The notes: generated by a model from the letters alone, not told the origin. A stretch of 64,000 nt of DNA from Oscillospiraceae bacterium (GCA_021199335.1 JAJQIG010000057.1:1-64000); one strand, 5' to 3'. Numbered from the stretch's first letter, positions 1 to 7,886 are shown. Numbers and translations are program-made.

Positions 1-9
1 ATGGCTTGC

Positions 10-47
10 AAAATTGCTTCGCAATTTTGGCAGCTTGTTAAAGCTGC
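10..47. repeat. Two tandem small hairpins at the window edge
   Basis: AAAATTGC-TTC-GCAATTTT (10-28) is followed by GCAGCTT-GTTA-AAGCTGC (30-47). Both are perfect inverted repeats. They lie in the leader of the leftward transcript predicted to start near position 75. Most of the second hairpin and its flank (CAGCTTGTTAAAGCT, then CGCTTGAA) recurs at 10545-10568. No reading frame is supported here; the gene served lies outside the window. Confidence 0.5.
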
Positions 48-81
48 GCTTGAAACCGCATTTATCCGAACCGCTGTCAAA

Positions 82-110
82 ATTATAGCATATTTTTTCT
101 ATATTGTCAA
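82..110 (-). promoter_or_regulatory. SigA-type promoter firing leftward out of the window
   Basis: On the minus strand TTGACA (110-105), a 17-base spacer and TATAAT (87-82) match the vegetative consensus exactly. The -35 is part of an inverted repeat, TTGTCAAC (104-111) and GTTGACAA (128-135). A second TTGACA (129-134) therefore faces right, back to back with this one. The dyad may bind a regulator; that is inference. Confidence 0.7.
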
Positions 111-180
111 CTTGAAAATGGCATTTAGTTGACAATGCAGGAAATTTAACGATTCATATACAAGTATTTAAAAATATGGG

Positions 181-209
181 TTGAAAAATAAATACAATTA
201 TGGTATAAT
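181..209 (+). promoter_or_regulatory. SigA-type promoter of the DUF308 gene
   Basis: TTGAAA (181-186), a 17-base spacer and TATAAT (204-209) lie 30 bases upstream of the start codon at 239. Confidence 0.75.
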
Positions 210-238
210 GCATAGAAAAAAGTAAAGGATTGATTTTT

Positions 239-832
239 ATGAGCAAAAAATTCGGCAAACATAAAATTACAGTCATTACGGCATCCGTTATAATGATAAT
301 CCTCGGAATAATACTTATATTTAACCCCATAGATGTGACCGTTTTTATATGCAGGGTTGCGGGATTCCTTCTGCTTGTAAGCGGTATTTTCACAACGGGC
401 TCATATTTCCTTAACAGTGCCGAGGACATCGGCGATTCCTCAATTGTGATGGGGCTTATTCAGCTTGCCCTCGGGCTGTGGATAACGCTTCGTTCCGAAA
501 ATTTTGTGCAGTTTCTTACAATGATAATAGGTTTTGTGGTGCTTGTTCACAGCTTTGGATTTTTCGGCAATACGATAGATGTTAGGCGCTGCGGTTACAA
601 ATATTGGTGGGTAATGCTCATTGTTTCGGTAATAACATTAATCCTCGGCATACTTATTGTTGCGGCTCCGTTTAAAACGGTTGCGGTTACAATGATTGTA
701 TCGGGAATCGGTCTTATTTTTGACGGCATAACAGGAATTGTCGCAGTGATTAAGGTGGATAAATTTGTTAGGGATGTCAGGGCTGCGGTTAACGAAAATG
801 TTATTGAAACAAGCGGTGAGGAGATTAAATGA
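239..832 (+). CDS. DUF308 (HdeD-like) membrane protein
   Basis: A 197-residue, six-helix integral membrane protein made of alternating hydrophobic segments and short loops, typical of the DUF308/HdeD family. In enterobacteria HdeD is linked to acid resistance. No enzymatic function is known and I see no catalytic motif. The ORF track begins at a TTG (230), but AAAGGA at 224-229 sits nine bases from ATG 239, so the protein should start MSKKFGK. The gene stands alone, between its own promoter (181-209) and a strong terminator (842-874). The family assignment rests on overall pattern, so the function is open. Confidence 0.7.
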   Translation: MSKKFGKHKITVITASVIMIILGIILIFNPIDVTVFICRVAGFLLLVSGIFTTGSYFLNSAEDIGDSSIVMGLIQLALGLWITLRSENFVQFLTMIIGFVVLVHSFGFFGNTIDVRRCGYKYWWVMLIVSVITLILGILIVAAPFKTVAVTMIVSGIGLIFDGITGIVAVIKVDKFVRDVRAAVNENVIETSGEEIK

Positions 833-841
833 TTTTGCGTA

Positions 842-874
842 AAGGCTGCTTCTGTATAAAAAGCAGCCTTTTTT
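842..874 (+). terminator. Intrinsic terminator after the DUF308 gene
   Basis: AAGGCTGCTT (842-851) pairs perfectly with AAGCAGCCTT (861-870), and a run of T follows. Confidence 0.9.
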
Positions 875-935
875 GCGGAGCGTTTAATGCGCCTGCGGTG
901 ATTTTCACTCGGCGTCTGTCTAGGAGAGATCTTAT

Positions 936-1781
936 ATGAAATACATTATTCTTGCGCTTAAGGGAGTTGCTGTTGGGATAGCAAATGCTGTTCCCGGAGT
1001 CAGCGGCGGAACGATTGCCGTTGTCACCAAAATTTATGATGAGCTTCTGCGTTCGCTTACGCCGAACATAAAGAGGCTTATTAAAAAGCTGCCGTTTCTT
1101 ATTCCTGTGGGAGTTGGTATGCTTATTGGCATTTTTCTTGCATCAAAGGTTCTCGGGTTTTTGTTTGAAACCTACAATGTTCCGACACAGCTTTTCTTTG
1201 TCGGAGTAATTTTGGGAAGCATACCTATGATTTACAAGGAATGCACAAAGGAACGAAGGCTTTCGCCTGTTTGCGCCGTGCCCTTTCTTGTCGGCGCTGC
1301 TGTGATGATAGCAATGTTTTTTATAAAACCCGACGATTTCTCGGGAATTACGGGGGAGTTTAACCTTTTGAACGGAGTAATTTTTTTCCTTTCAGCTGTA
1401 ATTGCGGCGGCGGCAATGATTGTTCCGGGTGTAAGCGGAGCGTTAATGCTCAAGGTTATGGGCTGTTATGATGCCGCAGTAATGGCTGTTAATGAGCTTA
1501 ATATTCCTGTGCTGCTTATTTTTGCGGCGGGGGCTGTTGTGGGAATTTTTGCTGCGGCGGGAATTATTTCAATGCTGCTTAAGAAATTCAGGAGGGGAAC
1601 CTACTGCTTTATTTCGGGGCTTATAATAGGCTCGATTCCTTCAATTTTCCCATCGGAGTATAGCTTTAACGCCCAAGGAATAATCGGAATTATACTTCTT
1701 GCCATCGGACTTGCCGTTCCGTATCTCTTTGAACTGCCGTTTCAGAGGAATAAAATGCTAAAAAAGTCGGATGATGAATAG
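936..1781 (+). CDS. DUF368 (PopT-type) undecaprenyl-phosphate transporter
   Basis: A 281-residue polytopic membrane protein. The N-terminus carries the DUF368 signature GIANAVPGVSGGTIAV (about residues 15-30), and a related motif recurs mid-protein as MIVPGVSGALML (about 162-173). This internal duplication is characteristic of the family. DUF368 proteins (PopT) were shown to recycle undecaprenyl phosphate from the outer to the inner face of the membrane for wall polymer synthesis, alongside DedA/UptA proteins. No wall-synthesis genes lie beside it, and no terminator separates it from the htrA promoter. Start ATG 936 follows AGGAGAG. The family call is strong; the substrate follows from family knowledge. 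Confidence 0.85.
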   Translation: MKYIILALKGVAVGIANAVPGVSGGTIAVVTKIYDELLRSLTPNIKRLIKKLPFLIPVGVGMLIGIFLASKVLGFLFETYNVPTQLFFVGVILGSIPMIYKECTKERRLSPVCAVPFLVGAAVMIAMFFIKPDDFSGITGEFNLLNGVIFFLSAVIAAAAMIVPGVSGALMLKVMGCYDAAVMAVNELNIPVLLIFAAGAVVGIFAAAGIISMLLKKFRRGTYCFISGLIIGSIPSIFPSEYSFNAQGIIGIILLAIGLAVPYLFELPFQRNKMLKKSDDE

Positions 1782-1825
1782 CCACTGTATATTTCGTATG
1801 AATTAACTGATTTTTTTATATAGAT

Positions 1826-1856
1826 TTCATTAATTTATCACATTTGTGGGTATAAT
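1826..1856 (+). promoter_or_regulatory. Probable promoter of the htrA-like gene
   Basis: A perfect -10 TATAAT (1851-1856) has only a weak -35 (TTCATT at 1826, spacer 19). It lies about 55 bases ahead of ATG 1909. Confidence 0.45.
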
Positions 1857-1908
1857 ATATCGTAGTAAAAGAAATAACGTAAATGTGAATTTTATTGAGG
1901 TCTTATTT

Positions 1909-3177
1909 ATGTGCGAATATAATGAAAATCGTTCAAGAAAAGATAATGCCGCAGAGGTAATATATTCACCCGAAACTGTGCCCGTCAAGCCCGCTCGGAA
2001 AAAGACTGCAGGATTGGCGTTGGGCTTTGCGCTGTCAATGGCTCTTGTGTCGGTACTTTCCGTAAGCATCTATAAATATAATGATGAAAATGAAACCGCC
2101 GATGAGCTTGCTGTGTCGGAAACGGAAGCAAGCGTTGTTTCCGAATATGAAGCTGCGCAGGCGGTTAATTCTTCCTCCGATGAAGAGGTTTCCGAAAGCC
2201 CCGCCTATAAAAGCGTAATCGAGCTTTCCGCAAGGGAGGACGCATTGAGCATTCCTGAAATTGTCAAGAAGGTAAAGCCGTCGGTCGTTGGAATTTCCTC
2301 CGAATTCAGCAGCGGAACGGTAAGCACGGGAACCGGAATTATTATCTCCGATGACGGGTATATTGTGACGAATGCCCATGTTGTTCAAAATACCGAAAAC
2401 AGTATCACAGAGCGCTCCTTTGAAATTATGGTCGTTCTTTCTGACGAGAGCAGGTATGAAGCATCCGTAATCGGCGCAGACAGCAGAACCGACCTTGCCG
2501 TCATTAAAATTTTCCCCGAGGGTAAGGAGCTTGTTCCTGCGGAATTTGGCGACAGTGACGACCTTGTTGAGGGCGAGCTTGCAATCGCTATAGGAAATCC
2601 CCTCGGCTTTGAGCTTTATGGTTCAACAACCTGCGGAATAATCAGTGCCCTTAACAGAACGATAACCGTCGGAGAATATGAAATGACGCTCATTCAGACG
2701 GATGCCGCAATAAACCCCGGCAACAGCGGGGGTCCTCTCCTTAACAGCAGCGGTCAGGTTATCGGAATAAATTCAAGTAAGATAATTTCGGATTATGCCG
2801 AGGGTCTTGGCTTTGCAATCCCGATTTCATCCGCTCAGCCGATAATTGACGACCTTATCGAAAACGGATATGTTACGGGCAGACCTATGATAGGCATAAG
2901 CGGCGAGGATATAAGCGAAATTACCGCAAAGTATTATAATCTTCCACAGGGAGTATGCGTATGGTTCATAACCCCCGACTCCGCTGCGGAAAAAAGCGGA
3001 ATTGAAGCGGGAGATATTATAATAGGACTTGACGGACAAAGCATTTATACTATGGAGGAGCTTAATAAAATGCTAGACAGCTATTCTGCGGGCGATACGG
3101 TAAAAATAACGGTGTATCGCCGCAGTACCGAAACACAGTTTGAAATACCTCTGCAGCTTGATGAAAGCAGAAGCTAA
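1909..3177 (+). CDS. HtrA/DegP-like membrane-anchored serine protease
   Basis: An S1C trypsin-like protease with a PDZ domain, 422 residues. It has a cytoplasmic N-terminal tail of about 35 residues, one membrane anchor (about 36-57), an acidic Ser-rich linker, then the protease domain. The catalytic triad is visible: His in TNAHVV, Asp in SRTDLAVIKI, Ser in NPGNSGGP. The PDZ domain follows (about 330-415), with a GIEAGDIIIGLDG core. Such proteins degrade or refold damaged exported proteins outside the membrane. The ORF track starts at GTG 1846, but TTGAGG ahead of ATG 1909 and the position of the -10 make 1909 the better start. It is transcribed alone and ends at a hairpin terminator. Confidence 0.9.
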   Translation: MCEYNENRSRKDNAAEVIYSPETVPVKPARKKTAGLALGFALSMALVSVLSVSIYKYNDENETADELAVSETEASVVSEYEAAQAVNSSSDEEVSESPAYKSVIELSAREDALSIPEIVKKVKPSVVGISSEFSSGTVSTGTGIIISDDGYIVTNAHVVQNTENSITERSFEIMVVLSDESRYEASVIGADSRTDLAVIKIFPEGKELVPAEFGDSDDLVEGELAIAIGNPLGFELYGSTTCGIISALNRTITVGEYEMTLIQTDAAINPGNSGGPLLNSSGQVIGINSSKIISDYAEGLGFAIPISSAQPIIDDLIENGYVTGRPMIGISGEDISEITAKYYNLPQGVCVWFITPDSAAEKSGIEAGDIIIGLDGQSIYTMEELNKMLDSYSAGDTVKITVYRRSTETQFEIPLQLDESRS

Positions 3178-3223
3178 AAAAGGGCAATACCACAAAGCCG
3201 TTGGACGGTCTTGCGGTATTGCC
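3176..3223 (-). terminator. Terminator of the leftward PNP transcript
   Basis: GGCAATACC and GGTATTGCC (3183-3191/3215-3223) pair. Read on the minus strand, the stem is followed by six T residues that overlap the htrA stop codon. It would end the 3649-4482/3297-3635 transcript. Confidence 0.6.
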
Positions 3224-3243
3224 TTAAAGGGTTGTCCTATCAG

Positions 3244-3285
3244 CGCCGAGATTTCCCTCAAAAATGGGAATCTCGGCGTTTGTTT
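3244..3285 (+). terminator. Terminator after the htrA-like gene
   Basis: CGCCGAGATT (3244-3253) and AATCTCGGCG (3269-3278) form a perfect ten-base stem followed by TTTGTTT. Confidence 0.75.
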
Positions 3286-3296
3286 ATGTGTTATGC

Positions 3297-3635
3297 CTAT
3301 TCTGTCGGCTGATTGCTTTCGGCGTTGATGATATTGTTATCCTCGTCATAACGTTTCTTGAAGGCGGAAACGGCGACTGCGGCGGCTGCAAGGATGACCG
3401 CAGGAGCTATGTTTGCGCTGTGTTTTTTTGAGCTTACATATACAGCCTTGGGGTTGTCCTTTTTGCCAATGGTTACAAGTTCTGCAGGGATTCCTTCGTC
3501 AATGATTATCTTTGTCGGCTTGGGGAGAAGGATTTTTGCCAGCACAGCGGAAACAAGGGCTGCGGCTGCGCCCTGAAGAAGTGTTGTTTTAAGATCCCCC
3601 AATGCCTGTGAAATATATAATTCTGCTTTTTCCAC
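3297..3635 (-). CDS. Small membrane protein of unknown function behind PNP
   Basis: 112 residues with two hydrophobic helices (about 20-38 and 76-92) around a basic loop, and a polar acidic C-terminal tail. I recognise no family. The start is GTG 3635. The Shine-Dalgarno AAGGAGG directly overlaps the stop codon of the purine nucleoside phosphorylase gene upstream, so the two should be co-transcribed and probably translationally coupled. That link suggests, but does not show, a role near nucleoside salvage or a housekeeping membrane role. Confidence 0.65.
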   Translation of the reverse strand: MEKAELYISQALGDLKTTLLQGAAAALVSAVLAKILLPKPTKIIIDEGIPAELVTIGKKDNPKAVYVSSKKHSANIAPAVILAAAAVAVSAFKKRYDEDNNIINAESNQPTE

Positions 3636-3648
3636 AAAAATTACCTCC

Positions 3649-4482
3649 TTAGTCGAGCTTTTTTGCTATGTTTACAACCGATTCCGTTATAAGCTGCTTG
3701 AAAAGCGGGGCTGCACGGTCGGCTGTTTCCTGAACCTCAGCGTGGGTGAGCGGCTTGTCCGTAATTCCGCAGGCGAGGTTGGAGATGCAGGAAATTCCAA
3801 CGGTTTTCAGCCCGCAATGATTTGCCGCGATTGCCTCACAGGCGGTAGACATCCCCACGGCATCCGCACCGAGGGTACGCACCATTCTTATTTCTGCGGG
3901 GGATTCGTAATTCGGCCCCGTAAGCTGGATATAAACGCCCTCCTGCAATGGAATATTAAGGGATTTTGCCGTGCTGCGTACAATGTCCCGCAAATCACGG
4001 TCGTAGATATTGCTCATATCGGGGAAACGAACGCCAAGCTCATCAATATTTTCCCCAATAAGGGGGGAAGGGGCCATACAAATTTGGTCGGAGATAAGCA
4101 TAAAATCCCCCGCATGGTAATTGAAGTTAACTCCTCCTGCCGCATTTGTAAGAAAGAGTACCCTTGCGCCCATAAGCTTCATCAGGCGGACAGGGAGAAC
4201 CACATCCTCCATAGAGTAGCCTTCATAGTAATGGACGCGTCCCTGCATTATAACAACCTTTACATCGCCGATATAACCGAAAACAAATCGCCCCTTGTGG
4301 CCGGCAACTGTTGAAACGGGGAAACTGTCAATGTCTTTATAATCGAGGACGGCGGTCTGCGTAATACTGTCGGCATAGTCCCCAAGCCCTGAGCCTAATA
4401 TAAGCGCAACATCGGGAGTAAAGCTGATTTTTTCCTTAAAGCAGCTATAGCACCTTTCAAGTCTTTCATAACGTTTGCTCAT
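3649..4482 (-). CDS. Purine nucleoside phosphorylase
   Basis: Trimeric-type (PNP/MTAP family) phosphorylase of 277 residues, close to the usual 270-280. It splits purine nucleosides with phosphate to give the free base and (deoxy)ribose 1-phosphate. Visible signatures are GSGLGDYAD (phosphate site), the GHKGRF loop, NAAGGVN, the base-binding region around LTGPNYESPAEIR, and DAVGMSTACEAIAA. The ORF track starts at a TTG, but GAAAGGA is correctly spaced for ATG 4482 (MSKRYERL). It is the first gene of a two-gene leftward unit with its own promoter (4524-4551). Whether it favours guanosine/inosine or other purines cannot be decided from the sequence. Confidence 0.93.
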   Translation of the reverse strand: MSKRYERLERCYSCFKEKISFTPDVALILGSGLGDYADSITQTAVLDYKDIDSFPVSTVAGHKGRFVFGYIGDVKVVIMQGRVHYYEGYSMEDVVLPVRLMKLMGARVLFLTNAAGGVNFNYHAGDFMLISDQICMAPSPLIGENIDELGVRFPDMSNIYDRDLRDIVRSTAKSLNIPLQEGVYIQLTGPNYESPAEIRMVRTLGADAVGMSTACEAIAANHCGLKTVGISCISNLACGITDKPLTHAEVQETADRAAPLFKQLITESVVNIAKKLD

Positions 4483-4523
4483 AAAAATCAAATCCTTTCA
4501 TAATATGGATTTCCCTAACTAAT

Positions 4524-4551
4524 ATTATACACTAATTAACGAAAAAGTCAA
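4524..4551 (-). promoter_or_regulatory. Promoter of the PNP unit
   Basis: On the minus strand TTGACT (4551-4546), a 16-base spacer and TATAAT (4529-4524). Confidence 0.7.
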
Positions 4552-4700
4552 AGATATTTTTGGCATATTACTATTAATTTGCAAAGAAAAATACTTTTGA
4601 TTTTATGTAAAATATACTTGATAAAATGCAAAGTGTATGTTATCATAATCTCAGCGGAATAAAGTCCCGTACATCTGCTTGAAAGGATGGCATAACGCAA

Positions 4701-5043
4701 ATGGCGAAAAACCTCAGACTAAAGGCTGTCGGAGTTTCAAGGCAGACAATCAATGCGATAGAAAAGGGCGATTCAATAAGGGGCATCGCCCCGTCATTCA
4801 ACGAACGACTGGGGCGTTAGCCCCTTAGGGGTTTCAGTAGGGAATGCAATCCCGCACTGAAAGACCGTATGCTCCCCCGCCTGAAGAGGGTGCGGGTGTC
4901 CGGTGGACACCTCTGCTAAGCAGAAGCGCCGACCGAGCCGACAGGCGAGAAGGGGGACATCAGTCGTGAGTTACAACCCTACCATTAATCCTTGCACTGT
5001 AATTTGTAAAATCTTAGGGAAAACTCTTGACGAGCTTTTTTGA
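4701..5043 (+). pseudogene. Broken HTH_XRE (Cro/CI-type) regulator interrupted by a repeat element
   Basis: From ATG 4701 the frame reads MAKNLRLKA, then VGVSRQTINAIEKGD, the recognition helix region of the small 65-70 residue XRE regulators. After the inserted element (4777-4975) the same gene resumes with NPTINPCTVICKILGKTLDE and ends at TGA 5041. Two lesions are visible. One is an in-frame loss of about 16-18 codons between LRLKA and VGVSRQ, which would remove the first helices of the HTH. The other is the element, which introduces a stop at 4818-4820. Each flank matches the family, so the interruption is directly readable. An intact regulator product is not expected. Confidence 0.8.
4777..4975 (+). 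mobile_element. Structured noncoding element, copy A (long form, 199 nt)
   Basis: One of three copies; B and C lie at 41978-42117 and 46589-46728 in the opposite orientation. It is preceded by TTCAA (4772-4776), like the others. Stems seen: GGGGCGTTAGCCCC; TTTCAG paired with CTGAAA; CTCCCCC paired with a distal GGGGGAC. In this copy the last stem encloses about 65 nt with its own hairpins, including GTGTCC-GGT-GGACAC; in B and C this domain is replaced by a short loop. It ends CAGTCGTGAGTTA. No ORF of its own. The layout suggests an IS200/IS605-derived right end/guide-RNA-like remnant (inference). Exact ends are uncertain by a few bases. Confidence 0.75.
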
Positions 5044-5072
5044 ATATGACCTCTCGAAAGGAATAATTTTTT

Positions 5073-5172
5073 ATGGCAGGGTAAAACGAGGGAAAGAAAT
5101 ACAGCGCCTGTATTCAGCGATTACGGTCTTGATAAACAGGCAGAGGAAACGGAGGATAATAAAAATGCTTGA
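5073..5172 (+). pseudogene. Possible small gene with a one-base frame disruption
   Basis: GAAAGGA and a T-rich spacer precede ATG 5073, as in other genes of this window, but the frame stops after two more codons. Skipping one G in the GGG run (5079-5081) opens a frame of about 33 codons ending in an acidic tail, DYGLDKQAEETEDNKNA. Its stop overlaps the tcdA start by eight bases. The overlap and the codon character suggest a former small gene downstream of the XRE regulator. No family is recognised; it could also be chance. Confidence 0.3.
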
Positions 5173-5902
5173 CCGATTTTCACGTTCGGAAATAATATTC
5201 GGCAGAGAAGCTATGGAAAGACTTGCAAAAACCCATGTGGCGGTTTTCGGTATAGGCGGCGTGGGCGGTCATGCCCTTGAAGCGCTTATACGCAGCGGAA
5301 TAGGCGCAGTTGATATTATCGACAACGACAAGGTTTGCCTTACAAATCTGAATAGGCAGATTATTGCGCTTAATTCGACCATAGGAATGTATAAGGTAGA
5401 TGCGGCGGAACAGCGTATGCTCGATATTAACCCCGATTGCAAAATTACAAAGCGCTGTGAATTTTATACCCCCGAAGCTGCGGAAAATTTCGATTTCACG
5501 GAGTATGACTACATTATTGATGCGATAGATACCGTTTCGGGAAAAATATCGCTTGCTGTAAATGCGGAGAAGTGTGGCACTCCGATAATAAGCTCTATGG
5601 GTGCGGGAAATAAGCTCGACCCGACAGCGTTTGAGGTTGCGGATATATACCAAACCTCGGTCTGCCCGCTTGCAAGAGTTATGCGGCATGAGCTTAAACG
5701 CAGGGGAGTAAAAAGCCTTAAGGTTGTTTATTCAAAGGAACAGCCTGTTTCCCCGTTTGAGAGCGCAGTGCAAATCAGTAAAGAAGAAAACCCCGACTCA
5801 AAGCGCAGGGCTTTGCCGGGGAGTAATGCCTTTGTACCCTCCGTTGCGGGGCTTATTATCGCAGGGGAGGTTATAAAGGATATTTGTTTTTCTCGGAATT
5901 AG
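5165..5902 (+). CDS. tcdA: tRNA threonylcarbamoyladenosine dehydratase (TcdA/CsdL)
   Basis: A ThiF/E1-like ATP-dependent enzyme of 245 residues. It dehydrates t6A37 in tRNA to the cyclic form ct6A. Seen: the nucleotide-binding glycine-rich stretch FGIGGVGGHALEALIRSGIG (about 27-46), the DNDKV acid that follows, NLNRQ, the DAIDTV motif near 120, and the C-terminal VPSVAGLIIAGEVI. The ORF track extends to 5027, but that extension runs through the broken XRE gene and looks noncoding. GGAGG at 5153-5157 and ATG 5165 (MLDRFSRSE) give the family N-terminus. It converges on galU with a four-base overlap of stop codons. Confidence 0.9.
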   Translation: MLDRFSRSEIIFGREAMERLAKTHVAVFGIGGVGGHALEALIRSGIGAVDIIDNDKVCLTNLNRQIIALNSTIGMYKVDAAEQRMLDINPDCKITKRCEFYTPEAAENFDFTEYDYIIDAIDTVSGKISLAVNAEKCGTPIISSMGAGNKLDPTAFEVADIYQTSVCPLARVMRHELKRRGVKSLKVVYSKEQPVSPFESAVQISKEENPDSKRRALPGSNAFVPSVAGLIIAGEVIKDICFSRN

Positions 5903-6768
5903 AGCCTTTCCGCCGCCGCTTTTATATAAGCCGCAAGCTCGTCATGAAGCTCGGGTCGGGAAAGACCAACATCTATTGCTGCCTTGAGTATGCCCAATTT
6001 ATTCCCAATGTCATAACGCTGACCCGTGAAATCAATCCCAATCATGCCATTTCTTTGCGCGAGAACCTTCATAGCGTCCGTAAGCTGAAGCTCGTTATTT
6101 TTTCCCTTTGGAATGGATTCGAGAATTTCGAAGATATCGGGCGGAAGAATGCATCTTCCGAGGATCGAGTAATGCGAAAAAATTTGATCCTCGGAGGGCT
6201 TTTCAACCATGTCGGTTATGCTAAAGCAGCCATCGCCCAACGCCGTCAGCTTCATTGAGGAGTAACGCTTAACGTCTTCAACGGAAACCTCCTTTATCCC
6301 GACAATGCCCTTCTCATATTTTTCGTAGGCGCGGGAAAGCTGTGCAATTGCAGGGTCGTCACCGATTATAACATCGTCGCCGTAGAGGACCGCAAACGGC
6401 TCGTCCCCAACGAAGTTTTTTGCGCAGAGAACCGCATGACCCAAGCCGAGCTGCTCCTGCTGGCGGACATATGTAAAATCCGCCATTTGCGCAATGGCTA
6501 TCATATCCCTGAGTACATTATCCCTTCCGCTCTCGGCAAGCTTTTTTTCAAGGTCGGGCGAGCGGTCAAAGTGATCCTCAACAACGTGTTTTCCCCTTGA
6601 AAGGATGATAAGAATATCGGTAATTCCAGCTTTTACGCATTCCTCGGCAATGTATTGTATTGCAGGCTTGTCAACAATAGGAATCATTTCCTTCGGCATA
6701 GCCTTTGATGCGGGAAGAACCCTGGTTCCAAGTCCCGCCGCAGTTATTACAGCTTTTCTTATTTTCAT
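5899..6768 (-). CDS. galU: UTP-glucose-1-phosphate uridylyltransferase
   Basis: 289 residues, normal for the bacterial enzyme that makes UDP-glucose from UTP and glucose 1-phosphate. N-terminal nucleotidyltransferase signature AAGLGTRVLPASKAMPKEM (about 9-27), then the PAIQYI segment, the GLGHAV loop, YGDD and MVEKP. UDP-glucose feeds wall polymers and exopolysaccharide and is the substrate of GalE, encoded at 8068-9078 on the other strand. The gene sits 63 bases downstream of the RING/zinc-ribbon membrane gene on the same strand and is probably co-transcribed with it. ATG 6768 begins the family N-terminus MKIRKAVITAAG. Confidence 0.95.
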   Translation of the reverse strand: MKIRKAVITAAGLGTRVLPASKAMPKEMIPIVDKPAIQYIAEECVKAGITDILIILSRGKHVVEDHFDRSPDLEKKLAESGRDNVLRDMIAIAQMADFTYVRQQEQLGLGHAVLCAKNFVGDEPFAVLYGDDVIIGDDPAIAQLSRAYEKYEKGIVGIKEVSVEDVKRYSSMKLTALGDGCFSITDMVEKPSEDQIFSHYSILGRCILPPDIFEILESIPKGKNNELQLTDAMKVLAQRNGMIGIDFTGQRYDIGNKLGILKAAIDVGLSRPELHDELAAYIKAAAERL

Positions 6769-6831
6769 AAAATTTTACCCCATTTTACATTGTTTTGCGG
6801 TGTCGGAGAAATATTCGTTTGGAATCATTCG

Positions 6832-7845
6832 TTACAGCGCCGTGTATATTTCCATATATGATAAAAGGTAAATTGCCGAAACGGGAAGAATATACAGAAT
6901 AATAAACAAAACAAGCCAAAGCGCCGATGTCCCGCCCTTTCTTCTGAGGGTCTGCCTTAGATTTTGCGGCGGAACGGCGGCTTTTATTTTTGCGGTTTTT
7001 CTTACGGAATGCTTGTAATAAATTCTGTTTGCGAACGAACCGCAGAAGAACATCAGCGCATATGTCAGCACATATGAGAGCATATTCATCGCCTGGAACG
7101 CAGTGCTTCTCAGGTCGAAATTCTGCGCCAATTCGCTGAGGTACATAATATTTCCCTGCGCAAGCACGGAAATATACATCGGCAGCCTTGAAACGGCTCT
7201 TACAATGAAAGCGCCCAGCGCAACAAGCGGCATTTTTCTGTAAGCGAAATAAAGCTCGGGGAAAAGCATAGCCGAAAAGTTCCAGCTTATAGCTCTGCTC
7301 GTTTCCTTGATTTTCTTGAAAATGGGAAGATAATAATGCGTGTTTGTTTCAACGTAATCTCCAAGCTCGCAAAGCCGCACGCCGTCAAAATCCTCATCGG
7401 GGTTATATCCGCAGAGCGGGTCGGAAAAATTGATTAAAAAAGGACGAACGTTAATTCCTCTGCCATTTTTTTCTTCTCCACCGCCGAAATAGGGATTTCC
7501 GTTCATAGCGGCAGATTGCTTTTCCCGAATTTCCTCGTTATGCCTTTCAAGGGCGGGCATAGGATTTCCGCATCTGCTGCAAAAAAGTGCGGTTTGAGTA
7601 TTGACGCAGCCGCATACACGGCATATGTTTTCCTCGCCGACAGCTCCGCCAAGCCCATCGCCCACATCGGAGGAGGGCTTCCATGTCCTATGTGTTCTGT
7701 GAAGCTCGGTATTAAGGCATTTTCCCGATTTTGCATAGCATTCCCTGTGATAAGGGGTGCCGCATTCGGGGCACACCACAATATCGTCGTCTTCCTTAAA
7801 TTGTTCGGTGCAGACAATACATCTGCTGCCTGTATAATCAGCCAT
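6832..7845 (-). CDS. RING/zinc-ribbon membrane protein with a DUF2628-like region
   Basis: 337 residues. The N-terminus has a bacterial RING-like zinc motif (CIVC, CPECGTPYHRECY, then a further Cys, about 9-43). A second zinc ribbon follows (CRVCG and CSRCG, about 75-97). After a charged linker comes a membrane region with three or four hydrophobic segments (about 205-330), of the DUF2628 type. Such proteins are widespread in Clostridia and of unknown function; the bacterial RING need not be a ubiquitin ligase. ATG 7845 is the first start in frame and AGGAG lies upstream at wide spacing. It is first in a probable unit with galU. Confidence 0.7.
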   Translation of the reverse strand: MADYTGSRCIVCTEQFKEDDDIVVCPECGTPYHRECYAKSGKCLNTELHRTHRTWKPSSDVGDGLGGAVGEENICRVCGCVNTQTALFCSRCGNPMPALERHNEEIREKQSAAMNGNPYFGGGEEKNGRGINVRPFLINFSDPLCGYNPDEDFDGVRLCELGDYVETNTHYYLPIFKKIKETSRAISWNFSAMLFPELYFAYRKMPLVALGAFIVRAVSRLPMYISVLAQGNIMYLSELAQNFDLRSTAFQAMNMLSYVLTYALMFFCGSFANRIYYKHSVRKTAKIKAAVPPQNLRQTLRRKGGTSALWLVLFIILYILPVSAIYLLSYMEIYTAL

Positions 7846-7886
7846 AGCAATTAATTACTCCTAATATAGTTATATATTTTACCTAC

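Noticed and set aside
3297-3635. Small membrane protein as a phage holin
   Set aside because: It has two hydrophobic segments and small size, but it is coupled to the PNP gene and has no phage context.
3742-4314. Long antisense frames such as 190 aa opposite PNP, 252 aa opposite galE and 281 aa opposite GH3
   Set aside because: They lie wholly antisense to clear conserved genes, lack good ribosome binding sites and have no recognisable motifs.
5027-5164. N-terminal extension of TcdA in the ORF track
   Set aside because: It runs through the end of the broken XRE gene; GGAGG and the family N-terminus support ATG 5165.
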